Below, in pieces: positions 17,909 to 28,137 of a stretch of 64,000 nt of DNA. The notes beneath the pieces were generated by a model. It searched no databases. It saw nothing but the letters and a program-made list of their open reading frames with translations, and had not been told where the DNA came from. The stretch comes from Methanospirillum lacunae (GTDB lineage: Archaea; Halobacteriota; Methanomicrobia; Methanomicrobiales; Methanospirillaceae), in NCBI RefSeq assembly GCF_003173355.1, contig NZ_QGMY01000001.1, forward strand, positions 25,773 through 89,772, read 5' to 3'. Made by a program: the position numbers and the translations under genes. Positions within the stretch are counted from its first letter, which is position 1. Each line of letters opens with the position of its first letter.

Positions 17909-19423
17909 ATGAAAAACAAACGTACATCTACAACTCGTGCAACCAGTAATAATCCTACTAATCTGACTGATTCAATCCCGCGAACGATGAGTACGCAGCA
18001 CCCAGATAATGTCACCACCCCGTTCTTTGCAGCTAACCCTGAACTGAGCGGCGAGGACGAGGTCAGAGAGGCGTTTTACATCTTTTCACATCTTGGCTGT
18101 CGTGAACAGATGTGGGATTGTGAAGGTAAGGAAGTTGACAACTTTGTTGTCAAGAAACTTCTCTCACGCTACCCCGAGTACTTCAGAAAGAATCAGCTCG
18201 GAAAAGATAGGTTGCTCACACTGAGGGTTCCAAACCCTGAGTTCGAACGTGCTGAAGCAAAGATCCTGCTTGAGACATTAGGATCAATTCCACGATCCTA
18301 CGACATCGCCTCTCTCTTTTACGGAGATGAAACACCTCCGATCTTTGAGGTCATCCTCCCGATGACAACATCCTACTCATCCATCGACAACATCTACCAG
18401 TATTACTGTGATTTCGTTGTCGGGCAACAACACCAAAGACTCGGGGGACGGGATAGCACAATTGCAGACTGGATCGGATCCTTTCACCCAGATCGAATCA
18501 ATGTGATCCCGCTCTTTGAAGACAGGGACGGGATGCTCAATGCTGCCTCAATCGTGAGACGGTATATGCAGGATAAAAACCTGCCATACCAGCGGGTCTT
18601 TCTGGCACGCTCAGATCCAGCCGTCAACTATGGGCAGATCGGAGCAATCCTGCTCAACAAAATAGCACTCTGGAAATTATCTGCACTCTCTGAAGAGACC
18701 GGAGTTCCGATATGCCCGATCATCGGTGCAGGATCAGCTCCGTTCAGAGGAAACTTGAGACCTGATACAGTGGATCGCGTTGTTAAGGAGTACCCGGGAA
18801 CATACACCTTCACCATTCAGTCTGCATTCAAGTATGATTATCCTCTCAATGAGGCTGCAGAAGGGATAAGGCTCCTTGAAGAGCGGGATATCAAGCCCGC
18901 TGTGTTCATTGATGAGGAAGAGTCACTCAACCTTCTGGATCGATACTCTGCCGAGTATCAGAAACAGATCATCACACTTGCCCCGATGATAAACCGGATA
19001 GCGGGACATATCCCGGGAAGACGGAAGAGAAAACTACATATCGGGCTCTTTGGGTATTCACGGAGTATGGGGGAGGTATCACTGCCTCGTGCCATCACCG
19101 TAACTGCTGCTCTGTATTCGATCGGAATACCACCAGAGATCCTTGGAATGAATGCTCTTACTCCAGAGGATATTGAATTTTTAAAGAAGACATATGTAAA
19201 TTTTGAGGCAGATTTAACTGATTCAGTCAGGTACCTGAACCCTGAATCAAAATTCATTCCAGATGGAGTGATTCAGGCAGTAAACGAGATCGTCCCGATA
19301 CAGCCTGATCCAGAACATCAGGATATCTCATCCAGGATAGAGAAAGGGCTTTCTGCATGTCAGATGGAAAGTTTCACAGATCTCATTTTACAGGCAGGAC
19401 ATATCAGAAAGTTCCTCGGATAG
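17909..19423 (+). CDS. ppcA: Phosphoenolpyruvate carboxylase, archaeal type
   Basis: This enzyme carboxylates phosphoenolpyruvate to oxaloacetate, feeding the incomplete citrate cycle and aspartate-family synthesis. The roughly 500-residue archaeal PEPC is much shorter than the bacterial form. Family segments seen are MSTQHPDNV, SHLGCREQMWDCEGKEVDN, LRVPNPEFERAEAKILLE, ILPMTTSYSS, GSAPFRGNLRPD, and GRRKRKLHIGLFGYSRSMG near the C-terminus. A GGGGGC ribosome-binding site precedes the ATG at 17909 (504 residues); the extra Ser/Thr/Asn-rich N-terminus of about 25 residues before MSTQHPD is unusual, and a start there cannot be excluded. The gene stands alone. Confidence 0.95.
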   Translation: MKNKRTSTTRATSNNPTNLTDSIPRTMSTQHPDNVTTPFFAANPELSGEDEVREAFYIFSHLGCREQMWDCEGKEVDNFVVKKLLSRYPEYFRKNQLGKDRLLTLRVPNPEFERAEAKILLETLGSIPRSYDIASLFYGDETPPIFEVILPMTTSYSSIDNIYQYYCDFVVGQQHQRLGGRDSTIADWIGSFHPDRINVIPLFEDRDGMLNAASIVRRYMQDKNLPYQRVFLARSDPAVNYGQIGAILLNKIALWKLSALSEETGVPICPIIGAGSAPFRGNLRPDTVDRVVKEYPGTYTFTIQSAFKYDYPLNEAAEGIRLLEERDIKPAVFIDEEESLNLLDRYSAEYQKQIITLAPMINRIAGHIPGRRKRKLHIGLFGYSRSMGEVSLPRAITVTAALYSIGIPPEILGMNALTPEDIEFLKKTYVNFEADLTDSVRYLNPESKFIPDGVIQAVNEIVPIQPDPEHQDISSRIEKGLSACQMESFTDLILQAGHIRKFLG

Positions 19424-19524
19424 GACGTATCTTTTGTTCTCTTTTTTTGATATCCATTTAAAGAACCTCCAACCAGGTACAACTCTTTATTTTAAAGCAT
19501 TTTCAAGCACACATTATAGAGAAG

Positions 19525-20409
19525 ATGAATAATAAGGGAATGTTCAGAACTGATTCACTCTTGAGAATTCCTGAACTCATCCTGCTCTCGGGCCTGATAT
19601 TGTGTGTCTTTGGTCTACTTGGAATTCTTATTCCTTATCTAGGCCCTGCTACCTCAATTGCAGGAATCGTCTGTGGATTCTGGCTTTCAGGATATGCAGT
19701 AATGACAATACTCTTCCCATTCAAAGCATCTGGTGAGCGGATTGTAACAATTATTGGAAGTCTGCTCTGCAGCATCACATTTCTGACTGTTGGTGCATTA
19801 GTCTGTGAATTTATTGGAAACCGGGCTTTTTCTTATCTGTCAGATCCCGGTGTTACTCCATTCTTTACTTCAATAATTCTGTTATACACAACAATTTTCG
19901 TTTTGATAGCCCTTATCGTGGTTTATACACGATCAGACAGGATCACAATATCAGATTTCATCAGCGAGGCAGGTAGTGAATTACACAAATATGTCCCTAT
20001 CGTTGCCGCAGGACTCCTGACAATACTTCTTTTTCTTGGTGTTGCATTATGGATATTATCTGCCGCACAACCCGCAGAAACAACTGAACTCTGGCTACTT
20101 AATATGAATCATACTGCAGCAGATTATCCAACATCAGTGCATGCAGGAGAAGGTCTCACCAGTATTATTGGAATTCATAACCAGGAGAAAAACACCAGGT
20201 TTTTTCTTGTAACCAAAATTCAGAATGATACAATAAGTTCAAGACCAGTTATCCTTGATAAAGGAGAGATGACAGAGTTCCCGGTCATCATCAATAATCT
20301 CACTGGATCTCAAGGTGATAAAGTGAAGATCACATACAATCTCTTTACCGAAGATGGCCTGAATACGACACCCTTCCGGAGTGTATCAGAGAGTATTAGA
20401 ATACTATGA
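19525..20409 (+). CDS. DUF1616-like membrane protein
   Basis: A 294-residue protein with about five transmembrane helices in the first 190 residues, followed by an extracytoplasmic domain of about 100 residues. The tail (HAGEGLTSIIGIHNQE, then ILDKGEMTEFPVIINN) resembles the C-terminal part of the archaeal DUF1616 family, whose function is unknown. The TGA stop overlaps the ATG of the next membrane protein, so the two are translationally coupled and probably act together at the cell surface. Relatives are often found near glycosylation or envelope genes, but no role is established. Confidence 0.7.
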   Translation: MNNKGMFRTDSLLRIPELILLSGLILCVFGLLGILIPYLGPATSIAGIVCGFWLSGYAVMTILFPFKASGERIVTIIGSLLCSITFLTVGALVCEFIGNRAFSYLSDPGVTPFFTSIILLYTTIFVLIALIVVYTRSDRITISDFISEAGSELHKYVPIVAAGLLTILLFLGVALWILSAAQPAETTELWLLNMNHTAADYPTSVHAGEGLTSIIGIHNQEKNTRFFLVTKIQNDTISSRPVILDKGEMTEFPVIINNLTGSQGDKVKITYNLFTEDGLNTTPFRSVSESIRIL

Positions 20410-22220
20410 ACGACAGAACATACCTATATCTGTGCTCTGTAAGTTGTGCTGCAGCTGCATGTATCCTTCTTTTATCAAGGATCTATCCCTCACTCGCCCC
20501 ACTATCTCTGATCTGTTTCGGGATTGCTGTTCTCTCCTGTATCAGCTGCCAGCGACCGGGATCAAGCCTGGTTATTATCGCTGCCACTACCGCCCTCATC
20601 CTTTCATTCAGGTTCCCCTATCTCACATGGGGAGATCCATGGCAGGATTATGAATCGGTGCTGGAAGTGCTAGTCCAGGGATCAACAGCAGCAGCGGGAT
20701 ACCGTCTCCAGCAGCCAGTCTTTCCGGTGGTGGTGTCTGCATTATCAGGGTTTTTATCAATCTCCCCGATGACAGTACAAAAGATCATAATACCCCTCAT
20801 TGGATCACTTTCGGTTTCAATCCTTTACTTTATGGGACGTGAATACACTGATCGAAAGACTGCATTAACCGCATCTCTAATATATCTCGCTAGTATCCCC
20901 TACCTTCACTGGGCATCACAGGGGGTCAGGGAAACACTCGCAATACCCTTCTTCCTTCTTTCAATCTACTTCTCTCACCGGGCTGTGAGGACCGGAAGAG
21001 TATCAGACATCTTCCTATCTATTACCGTAATAACAGGGCTCGTTCTTGCCCACCATCAGTCTGCATTTATGTTCTGTGTAATATTTCCGGTAATGACGCT
21101 TGCAGAGATATATCTCTTCAAATCTGACACCAGAATCAGAAAGGACGCAGGCATTATCTGCTTAATTATGGCATTTGCCCTCTCCCTTATGCTTATTTGG
21201 TGGAAATTCAGACTCACTTTCATTTATATATCCTTTATTGATGATATCAACAAAATTTCACCACTTCATACTATACCGGCAATAATCCAGGTAATCGGTA
21301 TATTCCTGATCTTTGTATGTGTTGCATTTCTTCCGTCTTTCTATCAGGGAGTAACCAGACCTCTCCGATGTTTGATGTACTGGTTATCCCGGAAAGTCTG
21401 GATCCTCCAGATTGGAGGATTCTGCCTTGCTATCGGGGGACTGATACTACTGGTCTCATCACTTGCCGGATATTCATTTATTGCAGTCAGGTACCCGGCT
21501 CCCATGATCAGTGCAGGAGTTCTGATACTGCTTCTTATTCTGACAGGTCTACCTGATTTTCTTACACCCAAGCGATTCCCGCTTCTTCTCTTTGCTGCTG
21601 TCCCACTAGTATTGCTTGCTCTTGGTCTGACCAGAGCCCTACCTGGAATTGAACTTTTATGGAACAGCCAAATCGATCCACTCAGATTTTTAGGATACCT
21701 CTGGCCTCCACTTGCTCTTGCAGCCGGTGCTGGAATTCTCAGGATATTTAAAACAGAAAAAAGATGGAAAATAGCAACAGTCATCCTGTTTCTCTTCCTG
21801 CTTGCTACAACTTTCCCTTCAGTTGTTCTCATGGGAACTCCATTTGAAAAGGGAACGATCTGGTATGACAACCGAAGTTTTGTAATATCACATCCAGATA
21901 CAGAAATTCAGGCTATTGAGTGGTTTAAAGGTGAGAAGACAGATGGAACCCTGACTTCAGACAGGTATGCATTCTCTGCTGCACGATGGCTGAACACCCA
22001 GGGGAGTTCTGTAAAAGAGCCTATTGAACGACCATCCCCTGATTCATCATATAATTACTGGCTTCTTACCTCACGAATGAGTATTTACGCGAATTTTGTT
22101 GAATGGATTACCCAGGAGGCATACCCTGTAACGACCAGGGAGCGGGAAAGTCTGGATCTGAATACAGTCCGGTTGTATGATAACGGGGATGCTGTATTAT
22201 ACAGAAATGCAAACGCGTAA
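20406..22220 (+). CDS. Polytopic membrane protein, possible GT-C glycosyltransferase
   Basis: The 604-residue protein has at least ten hydrophobic helices over residues 1-470 and a soluble extracytoplasmic C-terminal part. An early loop carries acidic residues (TWGDPWQDYESVLEVLVQG) where GT-C enzymes hold their metal-binding motif, and ASLIYLASIPYLHWASQGVRE resembles the next conserved helix region of membrane glycosyl- or mannosyltransferases. A role in lipid-linked sugar transfer to surface proteins is therefore plausible, but no catalytic residue can be assigned firmly. It overlaps the DUF1616-like gene by four bases and probably forms a two-gene operon with it. Confidence 0.65.
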   Translation: MNDRTYLYLCSVSCAAAACILLLSRIYPSLAPLSLICFGIAVLSCISCQRPGSSLVIIAATTALILSFRFPYLTWGDPWQDYESVLEVLVQGSTAAAGYRLQQPVFPVVVSALSGFLSISPMTVQKIIIPLIGSLSVSILYFMGREYTDRKTALTASLIYLASIPYLHWASQGVRETLAIPFFLLSIYFSHRAVRTGRVSDIFLSITVITGLVLAHHQSAFMFCVIFPVMTLAEIYLFKSDTRIRKDAGIICLIMAFALSLMLIWWKFRLTFIYISFIDDINKISPLHTIPAIIQVIGIFLIFVCVAFLPSFYQGVTRPLRCLMYWLSRKVWILQIGGFCLAIGGLILLVSSLAGYSFIAVRYPAPMISAGVLILLLILTGLPDFLTPKRFPLLLFAAVPLVLLALGLTRALPGIELLWNSQIDPLRFLGYLWPPLALAAGAGILRIFKTEKRWKIATVILFLFLLATTFPSVVLMGTPFEKGTIWYDNRSFVISHPDTEIQAIEWFKGEKTDGTLTSDRYAFSAARWLNTQGSSVKEPIERPSPDSSYNYWLLTSRMSIYANFVEWITQEAYPVTTRERESLDLNTVRLYDNGDAVLYRNANA

Positions 22221-22370
22221 TATAAGGTGCCAGACAGTTGCAATTCGCTGCAACTCAGATCAACCCTTTTGATACCTTTAAACCCTTACCATACAATACG
22301 TCAATCAGTACAAAACTGACTACTCCATACTGAAAGATATGGGAATGTCACCGATCCAAAGCCGGGAATA

Positions 22371-23183
22371 TTGATGACGGACCAAAGGAGTAAACCTGAA
22401 TCGTATCACAATATCGATCTCTCCTTTTTTACTCATAACGGGGGGATAAGGGCAAACAATGAGGACAGCCTTCTAGTTGATGATTTAGTGATATCGGACA
22501 GATCCATGGACAAGCCACTCTCTCATCAGATGACAGGGAAAGATATCATCTGCTGTGTCGCAGACGGGATTGGTGGTTCTGAAAAAGGAGAGGTTGCCAG
22601 CAATCTTGTTCTCTCTGCTCTCAGAAACCAGGAAAAAGCGATTGATAATGAGGAATCACTCGGATTTGCCATTGCTGAAGGAAAGGAATTACTGGAAAAG
22701 TATGCACTTGACAACCCAGATGCAGTAAATTTAGGCTGCACTCTTGCCGGGATCTCCATCTTTGGTGATTCAGCGATTGTATTCAACGCCGGAGACTGTA
22801 GGGTGTATCGGATCAATGGCAACTATTTCGAACAGATTACCAAGGATCACTCGGTAGTCCAGGTTCTCTTCGAGGAAGGGATCATTAATGAGGATGAGAT
22901 GAGGTACCATCCGAGAAGAAACGTAGTCACCTCGTCGGTATCGGGTGATGGAAACCCGAACTCAGTCAAACTCTTTTTTACGAAAATTCCGGTAAGGATG
23001 TCTGATGTTTTTTTTATTTGTTGTGATGGGATATGGGGGTGTTTTTCACACGATGAACTCGAACTTATTTACCAGCGGTTTAAAGGGTACGAATTCTGTG
23101 AAAAACTCCTGGGCGCCGCAATAGCGAGAAAGGCATCAGATAATATCTCTGCAATTCTCATCCAGATATCACCAGTTACATGA
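22371..23183 (+). CDS. PP2C-family Ser/Thr protein phosphatase
   Basis: This 270-residue metal-dependent phosphatase should remove phosphate from Ser/Thr residues. The PPM motifs are complete: RANNEDSLLVDD near residue 28, VADGIGGSEKGEVAS (metal-binding DG) near 62, the FNAGDCRVYRI and TKDHSVVQVL segments in the middle, FICCDGIWG near 220, and SDNISAILIQI at the end. No membrane helix is present. Its stop overlaps the start of a kinase gene by four bases, and an FHA gene follows, so it is the reversing half of a phospho-signalling module. Confidence 0.93.
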   Translation: MMTDQRSKPESYHNIDLSFFTHNGGIRANNEDSLLVDDLVISDRSMDKPLSHQMTGKDIICCVADGIGGSEKGEVASNLVLSALRNQEKAIDNEESLGFAIAEGKELLEKYALDNPDAVNLGCTLAGISIFGDSAIVFNAGDCRVYRINGNYFEQITKDHSVVQVLFEEGIINEDEMRYHPRRNVVTSSVSGDGNPNSVKLFFTKIPVRMSDVFFICCDGIWGCFSHDELELIYQRFKGYEFCEKLLGAAIARKASDNISAILIQISPVT

Positions 23184-26100
23184 CATCACCCCCAGAAGAT
23201 CCACCAACCATCAGAGAAGGGTTGAATCCTGATATCAGGAAAGAAAAGGTCATCTCGAGGGATATTGCAGAATATGCCGAGCCAGAGCCTATCAGTGGTG
23301 AATTCAGGGGATACCGCCTTATAAGGCAGTTTCCTGCTGCAGGAGGAGAAGCTGATATCTGGCTTATCCACAAGGATTCCGGTTATGGAGTTCTGAAACA
23401 TTACCGGCTCGGTATAGAGCCAAAACCTGATGTTCTTGAGACAGTTGCTGCAATATCACATAAGAATCCCCGTCACCTGGTACGGATTCACTCATATGGA
23501 TTTGATGAAGCCACAAACCGTTGGTATGAGATCCAGGAGTACGCTGGAAATGGATCACTCAAGGATCTTATCAGGAACCAAACCATCGGGATGAGTCAGT
23601 TCAGGAGCATTATCGGAGAGATAACAGAGGGTCTTGAATCCCTTCACCAGTCAGGAATTCTCCATCTTGATCTCAAACCATCAAACATCCTGATACGAAG
23701 TCTGCGACCACTGAACCTGATCCTCATCGACTTCGGGATATCAACGCTTCTGCAGAATGAATTTTCCAGACAGGTAACAAGTACGAAAGGAACCCCGATG
23801 TACTGGGCACCTGAACAACTGGGCAATATTGTAGGAAAGGAGGCTGATTACTGGGCTCTGGGCGTGATAGCACTTGAGATCTTCACGCACAAACACCCCT
23901 TTGACGGGATGAACCATAATGTCATCCTTGCTACCCTCTCAACACGGGGGATCCAGATCCCATCAGACATTCATCCAAAAACTGCAAACCTGCTAAAAGG
24001 ACTTCTGACAAGAAACCCACGCAGGCGGTGGGGATACAGAGAGGTTTCAGCATGGCTTGCAGGCAGGCAGAATATACCGGTTTTCTATGAGGTTGAATTC
24101 TCTTCAGGTAACAGAAAGAATCAGTATGAATTCAGGGGAGAATATTATGGCAGCCTGCAGGATATCTCATATGCATTAATCTCGGATCCCGAAGCATGGG
24201 ATGATGCAAAGCGGCATATCGGAAGAGGATATCTGAACCGGTGGCTTGAGAAGACAGAGCAGTACGGCAAAGCTGTTGAGATAGAAAAACTTGGAGAGCA
24301 GTATCCTGACGAGGATGAACGGCTCATCTTCCTTGCTGCACGATACAACCCATCGGTTCAGTTTGCATTTCTCGGAAAGCCGCTCGATGTTTCAAGCATT
24401 ACAAGTTACCTTGACAGGTACATGAGACACCAGAACGATGAACGAGAGAAGAGAATCATCTCGATGCTCTTTTCAGGTGAACTTAACAGGATTTACCTGA
24501 CTTTTTCCGAAATCACCGGAGTTCATGATGGGACATCGCAGATCTCGCAGATGTTTGCATGGCTCTTATCAAATCCCAGGGGAACAGATGAAAAAAAGCA
24601 ACTCTATGATTACCTCAGTATTCTCAAAGAACGTGAGGAACTCGGTAGTCCTGAAGAGTGGGACACAAAGGCTGTACTCCGTCTTGCGGAGATCAGGAAT
24701 CTCTTTTCAAAGAATGGATACGATGTTGATTCTGTCAGGATCCGTGATGAACTAAAAAATGCCTGCAAACATGCTCTCCAGTCAGATTCATGTGAACCCG
24801 ATCTCCTTGTTGCCCTCGCATCAGCAGCAGAAGAAGCAGAACTCTTTGAATTTGTCTCTCCGTGCCTGAAAAAGGCAGCAACCACAGATATCAGAGTGAT
24901 CAGTCTTCTCTTCAGTAAAAAGAAAGGGATGTTCAGGTTCAAACTCTACAAACGGATGAGGATGGAGTATGAGAAAAATCTCTATTCAATCTCTTCTGAT
25001 CCCTGGAGAGAGACACCTGAATTCTGGCAGAGCCAGTTTTTTAGTTTAAGAGGAGATAACGCCCTGCCTCTGGCAATATCAGTAGCTGAACGCCTAGTTG
25101 AGACTGATATGTTTCGCATTCAGGGATTAGTTATGCGTGGGTGCGCTTTAGCACAAATAGGACGGGTAAAAGAGGCGGAGTTCTTTTTTTCACATCCAGA
25201 TCTCCTGTCATCTCATGACCCGGATGTCTGGCAGATCCTTGGCAAATGTCATATCTGGACAGGGAGGACAGAAGATGCAAAACAGGCTTTTTTGAAAGGT
25301 CTGACATTCAAAAAAGATCACAAGGGACTCCTCAACGACATGATGAAACTTTCAGGTTCGCAGAAGACCCAGACCCAGGTACTTGAGACTTATGATGAGG
25401 CATTGGGCAGAGATCCTGATAACCCGGAACTACTTCGAAAAATGGCTGATACTCTCTTTTCAATCGGTAATATCGGGGAAGCGATGACTGCATATGAACA
25501 GTACATCAGAATATGTCCGAAAGATAACGCAGCCAGGATATCTCTTGCACGCTGCCAGATAAAACTCAAAAAGACCAGTGAGGCAGAAGAGGTTATAAAA
25601 CCCATATTAGAATCAGGAATCGCTGATCCACAGGTATATCGCCTGAAGGCATATTTACTCCTTGTAACCGGAAAGGTCAGAGATGCCATCAAGTATCTTG
25701 ACCTGGCTCTTGAAAGTGAACCAGAAGATGAATGGACAATAAAAATAAAGGCTGATGCACATCTCGCAATAAAGGAGTTTGGTCCTGCCTTACGCTCTAT
25801 TAATAAAATTCTTGGAACGGATCCCCAAAACTTCCTTTTTCTAGAGAAGCAGGGTAAGATTCTTCTCTCGCTCGGATTTTTTACTCCTGCATTGGAATCA
25901 CTAAAAAGTGCAGTAAATGGAGGCCGAAATTCCATTGAACTCTGTATTCAGTATGGCGATGCATTGAGACGGGCAGGTGATGATCGATATGGATCGCTGA
26001 AAGATGTACATGAGGTCACCGGACATTTACTGAAATGGAGAGTCAGCTCTCTTTACCTTGATCTCTGGGATATAGAAAGAGTCGTTCCCGGTCAGATTGA

Positions 26101-26599
26101 ACGGTTTATGGAGGCAGCAGAATGGTATGAACGGGCATACAACCTTGGTGGAGAGGAGTCGGTTATCAGAAACAGGAAGGGAATCATCGCTGCCCTGCTT
26201 GGGAATTATGAAGAGGCGATCACAGCTTTCAGAACAGCAGCCGATACACAGAAGATGCAACCTGCATACCGGACAAACCTGGCTGTTGCCTATGTCCTAA
26301 AGGGTGAGATAGAAAAAGGAATCGGCATATTTCTTCAGGGGATGAGCAAATTCTCTAAGGTTGCCCAGTTCCTTGATCAGTGTGCAGGAATGTACTTTCA
26401 CTATATCGGAGATGATGAAACCGCACTCGACCTCTGCTCTCAAGCAGTAAAAGCGAATACCACAAGAGATCCTAATATCCTATATCATCAGTACCTGGCA
26501 CTCTCCAGGATGAATCAGACAGAACGAGCAGGTAATGTTAGTACGATGATTCGCCGAATCGATCCCTGGTTCAGATTATCGGGTTCTGATTCTGGATAA
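23180..26599 (+). CDS. Ser/Thr protein kinase with TPR domain
   Basis: A 1139-residue eukaryote-like kinase. The catalytic domain covers about residues 45-295: a divergent glycine loop (FPAAGGEADIWLI), the ATP lysine in YGVLKHYRL, catalytic loop HLDLKPSNILI, DFG in LIDFGISTL, and APE in YWAPEQLG. The catalytic Asp is preceded by L rather than R (HLD), hinting at activation-loop independence. An alpha-helical middle part follows, then TPR-like repeats from about residue 630 to the end. No membrane helix is visible. It overlaps the PP2C gene by four bases. The TPR tail probably recruits substrates or partners. Confidence 0.92.
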   Translation: MTSPPEDPPTIREGLNPDIRKEKVISRDIAEYAEPEPISGEFRGYRLIRQFPAAGGEADIWLIHKDSGYGVLKHYRLGIEPKPDVLETVAAISHKNPRHLVRIHSYGFDEATNRWYEIQEYAGNGSLKDLIRNQTIGMSQFRSIIGEITEGLESLHQSGILHLDLKPSNILIRSLRPLNLILIDFGISTLLQNEFSRQVTSTKGTPMYWAPEQLGNIVGKEADYWALGVIALEIFTHKHPFDGMNHNVILATLSTRGIQIPSDIHPKTANLLKGLLTRNPRRRWGYREVSAWLAGRQNIPVFYEVEFSSGNRKNQYEFRGEYYGSLQDISYALISDPEAWDDAKRHIGRGYLNRWLEKTEQYGKAVEIEKLGEQYPDEDERLIFLAARYNPSVQFAFLGKPLDVSSITSYLDRYMRHQNDEREKRIISMLFSGELNRIYLTFSEITGVHDGTSQISQMFAWLLSNPRGTDEKKQLYDYLSILKEREELGSPEEWDTKAVLRLAEIRNLFSKNGYDVDSVRIRDELKNACKHALQSDSCEPDLLVALASAAEEAELFEFVSPCLKKAATTDIRVISLLFSKKKGMFRFKLYKRMRMEYEKNLYSISSDPWRETPEFWQSQFFSLRGDNALPLAISVAERLVETDMFRIQGLVMRGCALAQIGRVKEAEFFFSHPDLLSSHDPDVWQILGKCHIWTGRTEDAKQAFLKGLTFKKDHKGLLNDMMKLSGSQKTQTQVLETYDEALGRDPDNPELLRKMADTLFSIGNIGEAMTAYEQYIRICPKDNAARISLARCQIKLKKTSEAEEVIKPILESGIADPQVYRLKAYLLLVTGKVRDAIKYLDLALESEPEDEWTIKIKADAHLAIKEFGPALRSINKILGTDPQNFLFLEKQGKILLSLGFFTPALESLKSAVNGGRNSIELCIQYGDALRRAGDDRYGSLKDVHEVTGHLLKWRVSSLYLDLWDIERVVPGQIERFMEAAEWYERAYNLGGEESVIRNRKGIIAALLGNYEEAITAFRTAADTQKMQPAYRTNLAVAYVLKGEIEKGIGIFLQGMSKFSKVAQFLDQCAGMYFHYIGDDETALDLCSQAVKANTTRDPNILYHQYLALSRMNQTERAGNVSTMIRRIDPWFRLSGSDSG

Positions 26600-26759
26600 T
26601 TGAAGCATTCGTGCTGGATTAGCCTGAACCAAGACAACACAATGCTCAATACTGATGAGATGAAGTATTACATACCAAAACATATGTCTGGTGGCACTAT
26701 CTGCTCCTCTCACCAGAAAGGTACATAAAAATAAAATTTTCGCGTTATTTGGCACAGAT

Positions 26760-27260
26760 ATGACACTGAAGAAGATTTGTGATGTATGCGGGATGGCCAA
26801 CCCACCTACCGAGATAATATGCCAGAGATGCTTCACTGATCTCACCAAAAAACGACCAGTTACAGGAAATTCCCCTACAAAGCCCATGAGTCAGGCAACA
26901 GGACGAAAGTCGCACATCATATTCATGGGTAAACCTCAATTTGATCAGGATAAAACAATCAGAGAGGTTGCTCCTCTTTTGCTTGTAATGTCACCAGGTC
27001 AGATCATCACCATCCATCATGGAGATACAATAGGGCGTGAAGCAATTGGGGGCAGAATATTAAACCAGTACAGTGCAGTCTCCCGCAATCATGCATCGTT
27101 TAAATACACAAATGGAAAGTGGCTGGTAAAAGACGAAAACTCCACAAATGGGACGTATATCAACGGAACAAAACTTCTCCCTGAAAAATGGTATGAGATT
27201 ATGGTAAATGATACCTTCTCGGTCTCATCAGGTTGTAACTTCACGGTCCAGTTCGGATGA
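26760..27260 (+). CDS. Zinc-ribbon plus FHA-domain protein
   Basis: From ATG 26760 the protein has 166 residues. A short N-terminal zinc ribbon (C7-x2-C10 and C21-x2-C24) is followed by a linker and an FHA domain (about 75-165) with the phosphothreonine-binding residues in TIGRE, SRNHASF and STNGTYINGTKL. Such domains bind phosphothreonine peptides, here probably products of the kinase encoded upstream. The upstream in-frame start at 26691 adds residues unlike the family. The stop overlaps the next ATG by four bases, which couples it to the QueG-like gene. Together PP2C, kinase and FHA form a compact signalling module. Confidence 0.9.
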   Translation: MTLKKICDVCGMANPPTEIICQRCFTDLTKKRPVTGNSPTKPMSQATGRKSHIIFMGKPQFDQDKTIREVAPLLLVMSPGQIITIHHGDTIGREAIGGRILNQYSAVSRNHASFKYTNGKWLVKDENSTNGTYINGTKLLPEKWYEIMVNDTFSVSSGCNFTVQFG

Positions 27261-28057
27261 ATGTTGATCTTAAAGATATTGTTTCTTCATTTTGTACAGA
27301 AAAAAATATCCCGCTCGTCGGATATGCTGCATCCAACAGATGGGAACAGCCACTCTTTGAACCCTGGATTCCGGCTGATTTCTACCCACATCATATTCTT
27401 CCTGAAACACGAAGTGTCATTGTAATCGGGCTGCCTGTTGCCCTTCCGGTGCTTGAGACCTCCCCTTCAATCTGGTATCACGAACTCTATAAGACTGTCA
27501 ACTCCCTACTCGATCAATATACAGTTCAGCTGGCATCCCTTCTATCTCGTGCAGGTTTTCCATCAGTTTTTGTTCCTAGAGACGGATACGGGAGCATTGA
27601 AGTGCTGCAGAAGAATCCGGTCGCATTTTTCTCACACCGTCATGCAGCAGTTCTTGCCGGCCTTGGGAGATTCGGGGTGAACAACATGGTGCTCACAAGG
27701 GAGTTCGGACCGAGAATCAGGTTTGGATCAATCTTTACAACTGCACTGATTCCATCTGATCCTCTTGTTGAAGATGAACTCTGCATACATTGCAACAAGT
27801 GTGTTAGCTTATGTCCGGCAAATGCACTTAAAGAAGGAGACTATCCCCTCGTTCTCACAGACAAACCGGCCTGCACAACACAGAGTGCATCTCTCAATAA
27901 GAGGTATATTTCACCATGTGGAATCTGCATCAAAGTCTGTCCCATCGGAGAAGACCGGAGAGTCTTCCACCGGGGGAATACCGGGATCTATGAACCGGGG
28001 TCTGATACAGATCTTTTCCATGGATGGGAGCATGTCAGGAAGTACGGGGGGAAGTGA
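27257..28057 (+). CDS. QueG-like iron-sulfur protein
   Basis: A 266-residue protein similar to epoxyqueuosine reductase QueG and related double-cluster proteins. The N-terminal half is the DUF1730-like domain of the family. Bases about 27781-27960 encode two 4Fe-4S motifs, CIHCNKCVSLCP followed by CGICIKVCP. QueG reduces epoxyqueuosine in tRNA with cobalamin, but archaea do not make queuosine, so the archaeal homologues must have another role, perhaps in corrinoid or other reductive chemistry. Four-base overlap with the FHA gene puts it in the phospho-signalling operon, a link with no known explanation. Confidence 0.75.
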   Translation: MNVDLKDIVSSFCTEKNIPLVGYAASNRWEQPLFEPWIPADFYPHHILPETRSVIVIGLPVALPVLETSPSIWYHELYKTVNSLLDQYTVQLASLLSRAGFPSVFVPRDGYGSIEVLQKNPVAFFSHRHAAVLAGLGRFGVNNMVLTREFGPRIRFGSIFTTALIPSDPLVEDELCIHCNKCVSLCPANALKEGDYPLVLTDKPACTTQSASLNKRYISPCGICIKVCPIGEDRRVFHRGNTGIYEPGSDTDLFHGWEHVRKYGGK

Positions 28058-28137
28058 GAATATGTATGAAATCATGCCCTTTACCCATAAAACGAAATAA
28101 AAGAACCACGATTTTTCTTTCTTACTCTGTACCAATC

